Positions 38,111-48,203 are shown, counted from the first letter of the stretch. The stretch: 64,000 bases of DNA from Anaerococcus prevotii DSM 20548 (GCF_000024105.1 NC_013171.1:1174501-1238500); one strand, 5' to 3'. Notes: generated by a model not told the origin, from the sequence alone. Numbers and translations are program-made.

Positions 38111-38736
38111 AGTATCTCCTCCAAAGATTTATAAATTAACTCCATTACTTGATCAGTTACTTCATCGATTGATTTAGTTGCATCTACTCTTTTTATCTCG
38201 TCCTTGTATCTTTCGGTTATGTCTAGGTAAGCGTCAAAGATTTTCCTATGGAAGTCGAAGTCTTCACTTTCGAGCCTATCTGCTGAGAAGTTAGCTCTTT
38301 TTCTTACTAGAGCTGTCTTGTAGTCTATATCAAAAAATATGGTAAGGTCTGCCTTTGTATTTTCTGTTGCAAAGTCATTTATTACCTTTACCTTTTCGAT
38401 GCCGAGTCCCCTACCCACTCCTTGATAGAGGAGAGAGCTTAGGACGAACCTATCACATATAACAAGCTTTCCTTTTTCAAGTGCTGGTCTTATCTTTTCT
38501 TCTATAAGCTGGGCCCTGCTTGCGGCAAATAGGAGACATTCGCACCTACTTGTCATATCCTCATTGTCATTATCTATGATAATTTCTCGAATTTTCTCAG
38601 AAATCGGTGTTCCACCGGGTTCTCTAAAGTCCAAGTATTCTATCTGATCTTTCTTAAGTCTCTTCTTTACTTCATTTATAACTGTTGTTTTTCCAGATCC
38701 ATCAGGACCTTCAAATACTATTAGTTTTCCTGTCAT
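38107..38736 (-). CDS. tmk: Thymidylate kinase
   Basis: Phosphorylates dTMP to dTDP. P-loop FEGPDGSGKTT at residues 8-18, the dTMP-binding DFREPGGTPISEKIR, and the lid-side DRFVLSSLLYQG with the family DR motif are present. At 209 residues it is complete. First gene of the tmk-darA-holB-yaaT unit. Confidence 0.94.
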   Translation of the reverse strand: MTGKLIVFEGPDGSGKTTVINEVKKRLKKDQIEYLDFREPGGTPISEKIREIIIDNDNEDMTSRCECLLFAASRAQLIEEKIRPALEKGKLVICDRFVLSSLLYQGVGRGLGIEKVKVINDFATENTKADLTIFFDIDYKTALVRKRANFSADRLESEDFDFHRKIFDAYLDITERYKDEIKRVDATKSIDEVTDQVMELIYKSLEEIL

Positions 38737-38793
38737 GTTCCTATTATACCATATTAGGAAAAATTTAGCTTAGAAGATTTCCCCAAAGTTTGC

Positions 38794-38820
38794 AAAAAAA
38801 AAGACCGTCTGGCCTTTTTT
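38794..38820 (-). terminator. Terminator after rplY
   Basis: AGGCC, loop AGAC, GGTCT in minus sense, flanked by A and U runs, 5 nt past the rplY stop. Confidence 0.65.
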
Positions 38821-38824
38821 AATC

Positions 38825-39478
38825 TTATTCTTCGTCTTCTGATTCACTTTCTTCAGTTTCATCAACTGTAGGAACGTCACTTGCGTCAGCTGCTTCTTCG
38901 CCTTCTTCTGGAATTTCTTCCTCATTAGGTTCTTGTAGTGAGCAGATTACTTCGTCATCCTCTTCAAGAATTGTGATTTCATCAACTTTTGCAATGTCAA
39001 GATCAGCTATTGTTCTAACATCACCGATTTGTAGATCGCTTACTTCAACATCAGCTGTTTGTGGGATGTATTTTGGTAGACATTCTACTTCAACAACGTC
39101 TATGTTTTGAACTAGTACAGATGGTTCAACTCTGATTTCATCTCTACCAACAAGTACAACTGGAACTTGTACTCTGATAGCTTCGTTTTGGTTGATTGCT
39201 TGGAAGTCAACGTGTAAAAATTGATTTTTGAATGGGTGATTTTGATATGCTTTGATAAGTACATCTTTCTTCTCATCACCAAAATCTAGTGTTATAATTG
39301 TTGATGTTCCTGCTTGTCTAAGTACCTTTTCAAAATCTCTAGTTGTCACTTGAACATTTATATTTTCTTCGTCTTTGGCATAAATAACTCCTGGTATTAG
39401 TTCAGCTGCTCTTAGCTTGTTAACTTTGTTTTTACCAGTAGCTTCTCTTTTTTCTGCTTGTAAAACTAACTCTGCCAT
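38825..39478 (-). CDS. rplY: Ribosomal protein L25/Ctc (general stress form)
   Basis: 217 residues. The N-terminal L25 domain binds 5S rRNA (about 5-95; EKREATGKNKVNKLRAAELIPGVIYA) and is followed by the TL5-type beta domain (about 100-185) and an acidic tail rich in Glu/Asp. This is the long Ctc form. Preceded by a good GGAGG site; divergent from tpx. Confidence 0.92.
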   Translation of the reverse strand: MAELVLQAEKREATGKNKVNKLRAAELIPGVIYAKDEENINVQVTTRDFEKVLRQAGTSTIITLDFGDEKKDVLIKAYQNHPFKNQFLHVDFQAINQNEAIRVQVPVVLVGRDEIRVEPSVLVQNIDVVEVECLPKYIPQTADVEVSDLQIGDVRTIADLDIAKVDEITILEEDDEVICSLQEPNEEEIPEEGEEAADASDVPTVDETEESESEDEE

Positions 39479-39544
39479 TTTGCCTCCTTATATATTCATA
39501 CTGCTTAATTATACCTCATAAACATTTCATTTACAATGTTTTAG

Positions 39545-39559
39545 TTTCAATCATTACAA
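39545..39559. promoter_or_regulatory. PerR-box-like site upstream of tpx
   Basis: TTTCAATCATTACAA matches the Bacillus PerR box TTATAATNATTATAA at 11 of 14 defined positions, 45 nt before the tpx ATG. A PerR-like regulator is encoded at 55376-55831. The core promoter itself is not clear. Confidence 0.45.
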
Positions 39560-39604
39560 ATCGGGTATATAAATTATGAAGATATTATATAGAAAGGAGT
39601 AACA

Positions 39605-40114
39605 ATGTCAAGAAAAATTAAATTCGGAAGTGTAGATGTAAGTGTAGACGGTGAAAAACTAAAGGTAGGGGATAAGGCCCCAGACTTTTTGGCGATTGAT
39701 AAGGATCTCAATGAGTATTCTTCAAAAGAAGATGATGGTAAGATTAAATTAATTTCTGTTATCCCATCTATAGATACATCTGTTTGTGAGATCCAGACAA
39801 CAATGTTTTCTAAGGCAAAAGAGGGCTTATCAGATGAAGTTTCTCTTATAACTATATCAAACGACTTACCTTTTGCCCAAGCTAGATTCTTGGAAGAGAA
39901 GGAAATGACAAACAATAAGTTCGTATCGGACTATATTCACCATGATTTCTCAAAGAAGTACTCAACCTTAATCAATGAACTTAAGCTTTTAAATAGGTCA
40001 GTTTTTGTAATTGATAAGGATAACAAAATCGCCTACGCTGAATATTTGGAGCAAAATACCGATTTACCAGATTATGAAAAAGCAATAGAAGTTGTTAAAA
40101 GTTTAGAAAATTAA
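39605..40114 (+). CDS. tpx: Thiol peroxidase, one-Cys form
   Basis: Reduces hydroperoxides in the cytoplasm. 169 residues with the Tpx active-site segment PSIDTSVCEIQTTMF (peroxidatic Cys61) and the SNDLPFAQARF motif. In typical Tpx proteins the resolving Cys directly follows ARF. Here it is Leu96, and the protein has no second Cys, so resolution must use an outside thiol. ATG has AAAGGAG upstream. A PerR-like box precedes it, and a strong terminator follows. Confidence 0.92.
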   Translation: MSRKIKFGSVDVSVDGEKLKVGDKAPDFLAIDKDLNEYSSKEDDGKIKLISVIPSIDTSVCEIQTTMFSKAKEGLSDEVSLITISNDLPFAQARFLEEKEMTNNKFVSDYIHHDFSKKYSTLINELKLLNRSVFVIDKDNKIAYAEYLEQNTDLPDYEKAIEVVKSLEN

Positions 40115-40117
40115 GAT

Positions 40118-40157
40118 AAGGATAAGAATCTAACAAGAAGGGTTCTTATCCTTTTTT
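40118..40157 (+). terminator. Terminator after tpx
   Basis: AAGGATAAGAA (40118-40128) pairs exactly with TTCTTATCCTT (40143-40153), followed by T residues. Confidence 0.85.
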
Positions 40158-40160
40158 ATT

Positions 40161-40943
40161 TTAAATTAAAGATTCTAAGAGCATTAGGGTCGTAAGGGCA
40201 CCTATGCCCCTCTTATTTGTGAGAACTTCTATATCCACATCCTCTAGGCTCCCATAATCAATATCTCCTACTATCTTCCCATCAAGGTAAGTCGTACCCA
40301 CATCTACTACAAGCATACCATCTCTAAAGTAGGACCTATCATAAAAATTAGCCCTTCCTATAGCTGAAATAAATATATCGGAATTTTTTATTATATTTTT
40401 TTGATCTGCAGTATGGCGAGTTATCATGGTAACAGTTGCATATTTTGTCACTAAGTTCATTGCAAGTGGCTTACCTATAGTTGTAGTCTTATTTGAAATT
40501 ACTATATGCTTACCCTTAAGACTAGAGTATTTATCTTCTAGAAATCTTACAATTGCCCTAGCTGTTTGAGGGAGCCTTTCTGTAGATCCCTCCATAGTAT
40601 GACCTTGGGCTTTGTAGGTGAAGGCATCGAGGTCCCTGATTTCTATATTGTCTTTAAGAAAGGTCAAATCTTTCCCCTCTCCGAAGGGAGCCAGTATTAT
40701 GTAGCCATCTTCCTTATCAAAGGTATTGATAAAAGCTAGGATTTCTTCTGGGCTTTCTTTATCAAACTCACAGTCCACATATTCAATATCAAATTCCTCA
40801 CATCTTTTAATTATAGACTTCTTATAATATAGGACTTCACTAGTAGGATTCTTGGATAAGAGCAAAAGCTTATTAGTAAACTTATGACTTCCTAGTTTAT
40901 CAATCAAGGAGTTTTTGATCTCGTCTGTATTTAATATTTTCAT
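40161..40943 (-). CDS. folD: Divergent FolD-like methylene-THF dehydrogenase/cyclohydrolase
   Basis: 260 residues from ATG 40943 (GGAGG 4 nt upstream; an upstream ATG at 40967 is less likely). The NAD(P) part keeps TTTIGKPLAMNL and VVDVGTTYLDGKIVGDID. The folate site is altered: Lys42 (SEVLYYKK) and the RDLDAF Asp are kept. The usual QLPLP reads LAPFGE, losing the Gln, and PCTPxG reads PQTARA. It probably belongs with fhs in one-carbon metabolism, but activities may differ from standard FolD. Confidence 0.75.
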   Translation of the reverse strand: MKILNTDEIKNSLIDKLGSHKFTNKLLLLSKNPTSEVLYYKKSIIKRCEEFDIEYVDCEFDKESPEEILAFINTFDKEDGYIILAPFGEGKDLTFLKDNIEIRDLDAFTYKAQGHTMEGSTERLPQTARAIVRFLEDKYSSLKGKHIVISNKTTTIGKPLAMNLVTKYATVTMITRHTADQKNIIKNSDIFISAIGRANFYDRSYFRDGMLVVDVGTTYLDGKIVGDIDYGSLEDVDIEVLTNKRGIGALTTLMLLESLI

Positions 40944-40956
40944 ATATCCTCCATAC

Positions 40957-40989
40957 AAAAACCCCAACTAGGCTAAACCTAATCGGGGT
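40957..40989 (-). terminator. Terminator after the NlpC/P60 gene
   Basis: ACCCCGATTAGG pairs with CCTAGTTGGGGT (minus sense, 40989-40961), 12 bp with two G-U, followed by UUUUU. Confidence 0.85.
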
Positions 40990-41002
40990 AGATTAATTAT
41001 TA

Positions 41003-42673
41003 CTAATATATCCTTCTAGCTCCAACGAATGCGTTTTGGAAGCTACCGTTGTATACATTGTCATATCTAACACCTGTTGCAGGTGTAGATGCGTGAACGA
41101 AGGTACCGTCAGAATTAACTACAATTCCTACGTGGTCGATTCCACCTCCACCATAAGAGAAGAACACAAGATCTCCTGCTTGAAGGTTAGATGAATCTAC
41201 AGCGTATCCGCTTGAGTATTGGGCTGCTGATTGGTGTGGGATAGATATGCCCATTTGGCCATATACATAAGATGTAAGACCTGAACAGTCAAAGCCTACT
41301 CCTGGGTTAGCAGAACCCCAAACGTATGGGCTTCCTACGAATTGTGTTGCAAGATCTGCTGCTGCTAGTCCAGAACCATTATAGGCTGGTGCTGAAGCTT
41401 GTTCTACTTCTTGAACTTCTTCAACTTCTTGGACTTGTTCGTTAGCCTCAGCTGCTTCTTCTTTCACTTCTTCCTTAGCTACTTCTGTGTCAGATAGGAA
41501 GTCTGCTGCTACATATCCCTTTTGACCATTATAGTCAATTGCTAGCCAACCATTACTAGCCTCGCCTTCTAGCCAGTCACCCTTTCTAACAGATCCGATG
41601 ATACTGCCGTCTCCTGCCTTACTTCTAACATTGAGGACTGATGTGTTAACCCATCCTGTATAGTAGTATGATTGAGCCTCTTGGGCTTGTCTTTCTTCTT
41701 CAGCTCTTTTTGCTTCTTCGGCCTTCTTAGCCTCTTCAGCTTTTTTTGCTTCTTCAGCCTTCTTAGCTTCTTCGGCTTTTCTTGCTTCTTCGGCTTCTTT
41801 TGCTTCTTGAGCCTTCTTAGCTTCCTCAGCCTCTTTTGCTTCTTGAGCTTTCTTAGCTTCTTCAGCTTTCTTTGCTTCTTGAGCTTTCTTAGCTTCTTCA
41901 GCTTTCTTTGCTTCTTGAGCTTTCTTAGCTTCTTCAGCCTCTTGAGCTTTTTCTGCATCTTCAGCCTTTTTCGCTTCTTCTTGCTTTTCAACTTCTTGGG
42001 CTTTTTCTTCTCCTTTATTATTTAATTCATTTACTAAATCTACAGGATAAACATCTGAAAGAAATTCATCATTTACATATCCTAATTCAGTCTTTAGGAA
42101 TCCTTCTTCTAGGACTCCTTCTATTTCATCTCCTGCCTTGAGGGAAGATACGATATTATTCTCATCCATATCCTTGCTACTTCTTACGTTAAGGATTTCT
42201 GTATTAACGTATTTTACAAGGGTAAGGTCTTTGTCTTTTCCCTTAGCAGCTTCAACTTTTTCTTCGTGAGTTTCTTCTTTGTCCGCTATTTCGCTAGCTT
42301 CTTCTTTAGCTTCAACTTTTTCTTTTTCAGCTGGAGCTTCTTCGCTTGCTTCAACTTCCTTAGTTGCTGTTATTTCAACTAGGGCATCTCTTGCAGCATT
42401 TTCTACTAATTTATCTAAATCAGATTTACTATCTGTTTTTTCTTCTTTGGCTGGTTTGTCTTCTTTAGCAATTTTTGTGTTTTTTACATCTTCAGTATAT
42501 TCAGATTTCACTAGATCATAATCAGAATAGCTTTCTGTATAGTTCGCTTCTGTAATTAGCGAATTTGTATGTTGATCTTGGTCTAAATTGTCAATTGTAG
42601 TAGCATATGCACTCGCACCTGCTGTAACTGCAGCTATAACTGATAGCATAGCTCCTATATTTTTTTTCTTCAT
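41003..42673 (-). CDS. Secreted SH3b - coiled-coil - NlpC/P60 cell-wall hydrolase
   Basis: About 556 residues. ATG 42673 has GGAGG 5 nt upstream, better than the frame's first ATG at 42685. Order: signal peptide ending near AYA (about 24); Glu/Lys-rich linker; SH3b 1 (about 155-205, NVRSSKDMDEN); imperfect KAEEAKKAQEA repeats (about 220-325), likely coiled coil; SH3b 2 (about 330-385, NVRSKAGDGS); linker; C-terminal NlpC/P60 peptidase with catalytic Cys in FDCSGLTSYVY and His in IDHVGIVV. Expected to cut peptidoglycan stem peptides at the septum or wall. Monocistronic. Confidence 0.9.
   Translation of the reverse strand: MKKKNIGAMLSVIAAVTAGASAYATTIDNLDQDQHTNSLITEANYTESYSDYDLVKSEYTEDVKNTKIAKEDKPAKEEKTDSKSDLDKLVENAARDALVEITATKEVEASEEAPAEKEKVEAKEEASEIADKEETHEEKVEAAKGKDKDLTLVKYVNTEILNVRSSKDMDENNIVSSLKAGDEIEGVLEEGFLKTELGYVNDEFLSDVYPVDLVNELNNKGEEKAQEVEKQEEAKKAEDAEKAQEAEEAKKAQEAKKAEEAKKAQEAKKAEEAKKAQEAKEAEEAKKAQEAKEAEEARKAEEAKKAEEAKKAEEAKKAEEAKRAEEERQAQEAQSYYYTGWVNTSVLNVRSKAGDGSIIGSVRKGDWLEGEASNGWLAIDYNGQKGYVAADFLSDTEVAKEEVKEEAAEANEQVQEVEEVQEVEQASAPAYNGSGLAAADLATQFVGSPYVWGSANPGVGFDCSGLTSYVYGQMGISIPHQSAAQYSSGYAVDSSNLQAGDLVFFSYGGGGIDHVGIVVNSDGTFVHASTPATGVRYDNVYNGSFQNAFVGARRIY
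41690..41995 (-). repeat. Imperfect repeats coding AEEAKKAQEAKK
   Basis: Degenerate 15-36-nt repeats within the hydrolase gene encode a long Ala/Glu/Lys helix. They generate spurious open frames on the opposite strand. Confidence 0.8.
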
Positions 42674-42923
42674 CAAGTCCTCCATATCTATGTAATGAAT
42701 CTTATTTTGATAATGTTTCTGTTTTGAAATCTGTATATATTTTATATCTTTTTAACAAAAGTGTCAAGAATTTGTTACAAAAAAATTACACTTTTCAGAT
42801 ATTTTTTTAGATTTATTGACCAAAATCCATAAAATAACCAATAAAACTAAAATTTATTTCCGAAAAATGTAATATCCTCTAACATTTTCTCTATATTTAG
42901 TTACAAAATGTTAATATTATGTA

Positions 42924-43257
42924 GAGAGCAAATCTATAAGCCGTGTTCTGTCTTGGATAATCATCTGTCTAGGCTTAATGTTGCCAATAAGCTCAAGCGA
43001 ACAACCATACTGGACCGTGCCGAGCAGGCATCCTACTGTCCCTTCGTTCTTGCACCGGATGGGGTTTACATAGCCTGTCTATCACTAGACAGCTGGTGAG
43101 CTCTTACCTCGCCATTCCAACCTTACCAGAAAATCTGGCGGTATACTTTCTGTTGCACTTGCCTGAGGATCACTCCTACTTGACGTTATCAAGCATCCTC
43201 GCTCTGTGGTGCACGGACTTTCCTCGTGAATTAACCCGCGATTACCCGATTTACTCC
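42924..43257 (-). ncRNA. rnpB: RNase P RNA
   Basis: The catalytic RNA of tRNA 5' processing. On the minus strand the universal blocks are present: GAGGAAAGTCCGTGC near the 5' end and ACAGAACACGGCTTATAGA near the 3' end, plus GTGCAAGAACGAAGG and AACCCCATCCGG in the middle. The ends pair as P1, GAGTAAATC (43256-43248) with GATTTGCTC (42934-42926), which sets the boundaries to within a few bases. About 333 nt. Confidence 0.93.
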
Positions 43258-43263
43258 TTCTTA

Positions 43264-43291
43264 ATTATACTTTTTTTCTTCTAAAAAACAA
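43264..43291 (-). promoter_or_regulatory. Promoter of rnpB
   Basis: -35 TTGTTT (43291-43286), 16-bp spacer, -10 TATAAT (43269-43264), placed just before the RNA 5' end and directly after the nif3 stop. Confidence 0.65.
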
Positions 43292-44062
43292 CTAGAAAAA
43301 CTTCCTAAAGCTGTCTTCCTTAGAAAATGTAAGCACTTCTCCATCAAAAATTTCCTCTATATCTTTTTGAAGCTTATAGATCATGTGATTTTCGCTTGCA
43401 AAATGCCCTACATCACAGATTATGATTTCTTCATTGGCTAGATCCATACCATCGTGGTATTTTACATCTCCTGTAATAATCATGTCGCAAGATATGTCTA
43501 GGGCATCTCTTATTAAATCACTCCCTGCTCCACCGCAGACTCCAATCTTTTTAACCTTCTTGGATGTATCTCCATAGACTACTAGTCCGCTTGCCTCTAA
43601 TTTATCTTTGATTTCTCTTATAAATTGGTCAGCATCCTTTTCTTCAATGAAGCCGTATCGGCCAAGTCCTAAGTCTTTTCCCTTTTCGAGGACCCTAGTC
43701 TTATCTATTCCCAAAATCCTACATAGATTATCATTTACCCCTCCCTTGGCTATATCGAGGTTGGTATGGAAGGAGTAAACTGTTATATCGTTTTTGACAC
43801 AAGTATTTAATCTTTTATAAAATCTCCTACTAAAGTCAATTGACTTTGCTCCATTAAACAAATATGGGTGGTGGGTTATGATTAGATTGCAATCATTGGC
43901 TATAGCCTCTTTAACTCCTTCTTCCTCAAGGTCTAAGGAAACTAAGACGTTTTTTACTTCTTCTTTTGGATTTCCTATTTGAAGTCCTGAGTTATCCCAC
44001 TCTTCTTGGAGGGAGAAAGGGTATTTCTTTTCTAACTTTTCTATTAATTCTCTAATTTCCAT
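43292..44062 (-). CDS. Nif3-like dinuclear metal protein
   Basis: 256 residues, NIF3/YqfO family, here without the inserted middle domain. Metal-ligand motifs: ITHHPYLFNG, HTNLDIAKGGVNDNL, GGAGSDL and the C-terminal DVGHFASEN. Assembles as metal-binding toroids; biochemical role uncertain. It overlaps trmK by 19 nt, a pairing common in Firmicutes. Confidence 0.88.
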   Translation of the reverse strand: MEIRELIEKLEKKYPFSLQEEWDNSGLQIGNPKEEVKNVLVSLDLEEEGVKEAIANDCNLIITHHPYLFNGAKSIDFSRRFYKRLNTCVKNDITVYSFHTNLDIAKGGVNDNLCRILGIDKTRVLEKGKDLGLGRYGFIEEKDADQFIREIKDKLEASGLVVYGDTSKKVKKIGVCGGAGSDLIRDALDISCDMIITGDVKYHDGMDLANEEIIICDVGHFASENHMIYKLQKDIEEIFDGEVLTFSKEDSFRKFF

Positions 44063-44736
44063 ATATTTTCTATCTCCTCTATAGCTTGTAATTTCTCATC
44101 AATTCTTCCGAGATTCTTTTTATCTTTCGATTTAGCAAGAATATCTTCCCTAAACTTTAGGTTTTTCTTACGGTCGATTTCAAGCTTTTCTTTTAGGATT
44201 TGACTCTTATTTTTTATATCATCCTTACCATAGTAGATTTCTGAAAGCTTAAGTGTCTTAGACTTGGAAAATCTCGTCTTTATGATATCGTAGTACTTCT
44301 TATTCTCAAAGCTTAAAAAATCATTCATTATTTCAAAGTCATTTTCTACGAGAAATAGCCTAAGTTTTTCTGTGTTGATATTGCTAGCAAGAATCAGGTA
44401 ATCGAGATTTTGGGAAAAGTCCATGGATTCTTCTATTATATCTATAATAGTATTTGCTCCCATGCCTGCGATTATTGCTACTTGCCCTTCATCCTTATTA
44501 ATACCCTTAAAGCCATCGGTGACCATGGTCTGAATAAATTTTTCCGTATCAGAATCCAGGACTCCCCTTAGCTTATCTAAAGACTTTTCTGATATATCTG
44601 TAGCCAAAATTTCCTTACTTATTCCATTTTTTGCTAAATATAAAGGAACCAATCCATGATCAGTTCCTATATCTATAACTTTTTTATTTTTATCTATTAG
44701 ACTAATAATATCTAATAATCTTTTTTTATCTTCCAT
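44044..44736 (-). CDS. trmK: tRNA (adenine22-N1)-methyltransferase
   Basis: 230 residues. SAM-binding motif I VIDIGTDHGLVPLYLA at about 20-35, then ATDISEKSLDKL and VAIIAGMGANTIIDII, the TrmK signature. The C-terminal part is helical. The ATG shares a base with the rpoD stop (TAATG). Confidence 0.9.
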   Translation of the reverse strand: MEDKKRLLDIISLIDKNKKVIDIGTDHGLVPLYLAKNGISKEILATDISEKSLDKLRGVLDSDTEKFIQTMVTDGFKGINKDEGQVAIIAGMGANTIIDIIEESMDFSQNLDYLILASNINTEKLRLFLVENDFEIMNDFLSFENKKYYDIIKTRFSKSKTLKLSEIYYGKDDIKNKSQILKEKLEIDRKKNLKFREDILAKSKDKKNLGRIDEKLQAIEEIENIWKLEN

Positions 44737-46544
44737 TATAAAAAATCTTTCAATAATTCACTCTTGTTCGGAGATTTAAGCTTTCTTAGGGCCTTGGCCT
44801 CTATTTGTCTTATCCTCTCCCTAGTTACGTCAAATTCCTTGCCTACTTCTTCGAGGGTCCTTGGTGTTCCATCGATTAGGCCAAACCTTAATTGGAGGAC
44901 ACGTTTTTCCCTAGCACCCAAGCAAGATAAAACATCGTTTAATTGCTCACGGAGCATAGTGTAGTTTGCAGCTTCACCAGGGTCGATCGCACTATCATCT
45001 TCTATAAAATCTCCTAAGTGGGAGTCGTCCTCTTCTCCTATTGGAGTTTCCAAGGAAACTGGTTCTTGGGATATTTTTCTTATCTCTTGAACCTTCTCTA
45101 CTTCTAGTCCCATCTGCTCGGCAATCTCTTCATTGGAAGGATCCCTACCCAAATCCTGAACTAGCTGCCTTTGGATTCTTACGAGTTTGTTTATTGTTTC
45201 TACCATGTGAACTGGAATTCTTATAGTCCTTGCCTGATCTGCTATAGCACGAGTAATAGCCTGTCTAATCCACCAGGTCGCATAAGTTGAGAACTTGAAG
45301 CCCCTGTTGTAGTCGTACTTATCAACTGCCTTCATAAGTCCCATGTTTCCTTCTTGGATAAGGTCTAAAAAGCTCATGCCACGACCGACATATTTTTTGG
45401 CAATAGAAACTACAAGTCTAAGGTTAGTTTCTGCAAGTTTCTTTTTAGCTCTTTTAGAATTAAGAACAGCTCTTCTTAAATCTAGTATATCTTCATCGCT
45501 TAAGTCTTCGTCATTTATCACTTTGTAGGCAAGATCTCTTAGGGCGATAGTTTCTTCTATCTCCATTAGCTCATCTTTATCTAAGGCTATGTTTTCAGAA
45601 ATCTTCTTAGCCCTCTGGCTAGTAATTATGAAATCTTCTAGAATCATACTATCGTTTGTCTTGATATGTTCCTTATTGGCAGCCTTTGATAGGATATCAT
45701 TAAATGATAAATAGATTAAATTAACTATCTCATCTGACTCGGTAATGTTAAGCATATGGTCAAATGAATCAAAAAGATCACAAAGAGAATTGGCCTCACT
45801 TCTATCTAAGACATTGTCGCTTACAGCATTTTCTGCTATATTACAAATCAAAACCCTTGCTTTGAGTTCCTCTAGGGCTTCTTTATCCATATCTTTGTCC
45901 ATAATTTCTCTAAAAAGATCGCCCATGCTGATAAGCCCTCTTATCTCTTCGTAGCTTTTCTTATCAAGACTTCCATTTTCTACAATCTTTTCATTGGATA
46001 CTTTGAGTATCTTGGCTAGATCTCCGAAGAAGATATCATTGGCGAGTTTGGTCTTGTTTTGCTTGTTAAACTTAACTCCTTCGAGTTTCTTCCTTGCAAT
46101 CTCTCCCATTTCCATCCTACGAGCGAGTATTATTTCTTCTGTCGCTGTAAGAAGGTCTACCTTGCCTATTTCCTTAAGATACATCTTTACAGGGTCATCA
46201 ACCTTGACTCCAGCCATAATATCCACAGATTTCTTGATATCTTCTTCTATCTTCTTCTCGTCGATATCGTCTTCGTCGTCATCATCTATTTCATCATCTA
46301 AATCATCCGCTTCTTCATCTTCTTCAAGGACTGTTTCAGATTTTTCAACGATTTCTATGCCTAAACTTATAATCTGATTTATAACAAACTTCTTGCTCTC
46401 ATCTTCCATTTCCTTGAAGTTTTCGAATGTATTTATCTGAGAATAGGTAATCAATCCATCTTGAGACTCGCTCATAGACTGAAATTCTTCTATTATTTCT
46501 TTTAGAACATCATCATCGAGCAACTTACTGTCATCGCTTGTCAT
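44736..46544 (-). CDS. rpoD: RNA polymerase primary sigma factor
   Basis: Housekeeping sigma-70, 602 residues. Region 2 is seen in [38 protein letters not shown], and region 4 in [27 protein letters not shown]. An acidic stretch ([20 protein letters not shown]) and a long non-conserved region lie between regions 1 and 2, making it longer than Bacillus SigA. The second of two adjacent ATGs (46544) has the better distance to AAGGGGAG. Lies between dnaG and trmK in the macromolecular-synthesis operon. Confidence 0.95.
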   Translation of the reverse strand: MTSDDSKLLDDDVLKEIIEEFQSMSESQDGLITYSQINTFENFKEMEDESKKFVINQIISLGIEIVEKSETVLEEDEEADDLDDEIDDDDEDDIDEKKIEEDIKKSVDIMAGVKVDDPVKMYLKEIGKVDLLTATEEIILARRMEMGEIARKKLEGVKFNKQNKTKLANDIFFGDLAKILKVSNEKIVENGSLDKKSYEEIRGLISMGDLFREIMDKDMDKEALEELKARVLICNIAENAVSDNVLDRSEANSLCDLFDSFDHMLNITESDEIVNLIYLSFNDILSKAANKEHIKTNDSMILEDFIITSQRAKKISENIALDKDELMEIEETIALRDLAYKVINDEDLSDEDILDLRRAVLNSKRAKKKLAETNLRLVVSIAKKYVGRGMSFLDLIQEGNMGLMKAVDKYDYNRGFKFSTYATWWIRQAITRAIADQARTIRIPVHMVETINKLVRIQRQLVQDLGRDPSNEEIAEQMGLEVEKVQEIRKISQEPVSLETPIGEEDDSHLGDFIEDDSAIDPGEAANYTMLREQLNDVLSCLGAREKRVLQLRFGLIDGTPRTLEEVGKEFDVTRERIRQIEAKALRKLKSPNKSELLKDFL

Positions 46545-46568
46545 CATTACTCCCCTTACTTCTAAAGA

Positions 46569-48203
46569 CTATCTCTTCTTTAATCTCTTAAGTTCTTTCT
46601 TTCTATTGTAGAGAATTATCTTTCTCTTTAGTTCCTCTGCAAGTATGGGATTTGTATTATCTCTAATATAATCCAAAATATACTTGTAGTCCTCATCTGA
46701 AAGGTCAAACTTACTAACATCCTTTTCTTTTAAAAAAGTCTTAACATTGTTTATCTTCTCGTTTTCTATAGCCCTATCGAAAAAGTCTCTATCTTTCTCA
46801 TAGTCAGACCTCTGATTGAAAAACAATCTTAAAACTTCTAATTCGTTTATTCTAAAGTCCTTATTGGTACTTTCTACTATAATTTTTTCTTTCTTATTAA
46901 ACTTACTCTTATTACTATATTTTAAGTCAGTATCTTTATTATACCTTGAAACAGCTTGTTTTAAAGTAGTCTTGTCTATGTCAAATAGCTTGCTTACGTT
47001 GTTTATAAAGATTTCTTGAGTCAATTCCTGTTTAATAGAAGCGAGAAAATCAACGAATAAATTTAGCTTATCAAACCTCTCTGCTGGCTTTGCCGAACTA
47101 TATTCATCTAGGATTTTATTGTATTTATAATTGTAAGAATCTTGGGCATCAGCTATTTTTTCCTCAAAGGCATCCTTGCCCTTGGCCTTAATGAAATCGT
47201 CCGGGTCATTTCCATCATCTAAGACAATTACGCTAGGATTTATCCCTATCTCATGAAAAATCTCAATTGCCTTCTCGGTCGCCTTAACTCCAGCATTATC
47301 CTGGTCATAGCAAATATATATATCATCAGAATATCTTTTCATTAGCTTGGCCTGATCTATAGTTAAGGCTGTTCCTAAAGATGCTACAGCAATGTCTAGA
47401 CCATGGTTATTGAGAGCTATGACATCCATATAACCTTCTACAAGTATAAGCTCTTTTCTTTTCTGTCTCTTGTAGATATTTAGCCCGTATAGATTATATC
47501 TTTTCTTAAAGATGCTAGATTCTGGTGAATTGAGATACTTTGGCATCTGGCCTGAGACAGCTCTTCCCCCAAATCCAATAACCTTACCGAAATGATTAAT
47601 AATAGGAAATATAATCCTATCCCTATACTTATCATAGTAATTACCCTTAGAGGATTTCTTGATAAGACCAAGATCGTCCAGGTCCTTTTCACTATAATTT
47701 TTCTTTCTTATATAGGAATACAAATCATCCCATGAATCTCTTGCATAACCTAGCATAAAGGTATTTACAATCTTACTAGATAGACCACGACTCTTAAGAT
47801 AGGCTTGGGCTTTTCTGTCGGTTAGGAGATTCTTGTAAAAAAACATCATAATATCTTTATTGATATCGTAAAGCTCCTTATTCTTTTTATTTACTCCAGG
47901 ATTTTCGGTGTAGTCAATGCTAATGCCAGCCTTATCCGCAAGATATTTTAGGCTTTCTGGATAGGAAAGTCCTTCTTTTTGCATTATAAAAGAAACAACA
48001 TCTCCCCCTGCTCCACAGCCGAAGCAGTGAAAAAGTTGTTTCTTCTCATCTACCGTGAAAGATGGTGTTTTCTCATTATGGAAGGGGCACAGTCCCTTAA
48101 AGGATGAGCCTGCTCTTTTTAGATCGACATACTCACCTATAATATCAACTATATTTGAGCTTTCTAGTATTTGATTTATCTTGCTATCAGAAATTAAACT
48201 CAT
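46569..48203 (-). CDS. dnaG: DNA primase
   Basis: 544 residues. The CHC2 zinc ribbon is [11 protein letters not shown]...[11 protein letters not shown] at the start. The RNA polymerase core has VIGFGGRAV and a TOPRIM domain with [11 protein letters not shown] and the CYDQDNAG acidic motif. The C-terminal helicase-binding part is short, so total length is slightly below the family norm. First gene of dnaG-rpoD-trmK-nif3. Confidence 0.94.
   Translation of the reverse strand: MSLISDSKINQILESSNIVDIIGEYVDLKRAGSSFKGLCPFHNEKTPSFTVDEKKQLFHCFGCGAGGDVVSFIMQKEGLSYPESLKYLADKAGISIDYTENPGVNKKNKELYDINKDIMMFFYKNLLTDRKAQAYLKSRGLSSKIVNTFMLGYARDSWDDLYSYIRKKNYSEKDLDDLGLIKKSSKGNYYDKYRDRIIFPIINHFGKVIGFGGRAVSGQMPKYLNSPESSIFKKRYNLYGLNIYKRQKRKELILVEGYMDVIALNNHGLDIAVASLGTALTIDQAKLMKRYSDDIYICYDQDNAGVKATEKAIEIFHEIGINPSVIVLDDGNDPDDFIKAKGKDAFEEKIADAQDSYNYKYNKILDEYSSAKPAERFDKLNLFVDFLASIKQELTQEIFINNVSKLFDIDKTTLKQAVSRYNKDTDLKYSNKSKFNKKEKIIVESTNKDFRINELEVLRLFFNQRSDYEKDRDFFDRAIENEKINNVKTFLKEKDVSKFDLSDEDYKYILDYIRDNTNPILAEELKRKIILYNRKKELKRLKKR

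Noticed and set aside
41569-42025. Lys-rich and Phe/Leu-rich open frames over the NlpC/P60 gene
   Set aside because: Shadows of the Ala/Glu/Lys coding repeat in other frames; no initiation signals.
42908-43284. Small proteins on the plus strand at 42.9-43.3 kb
   Set aside because: The sequence is the RNase P RNA on the other strand.
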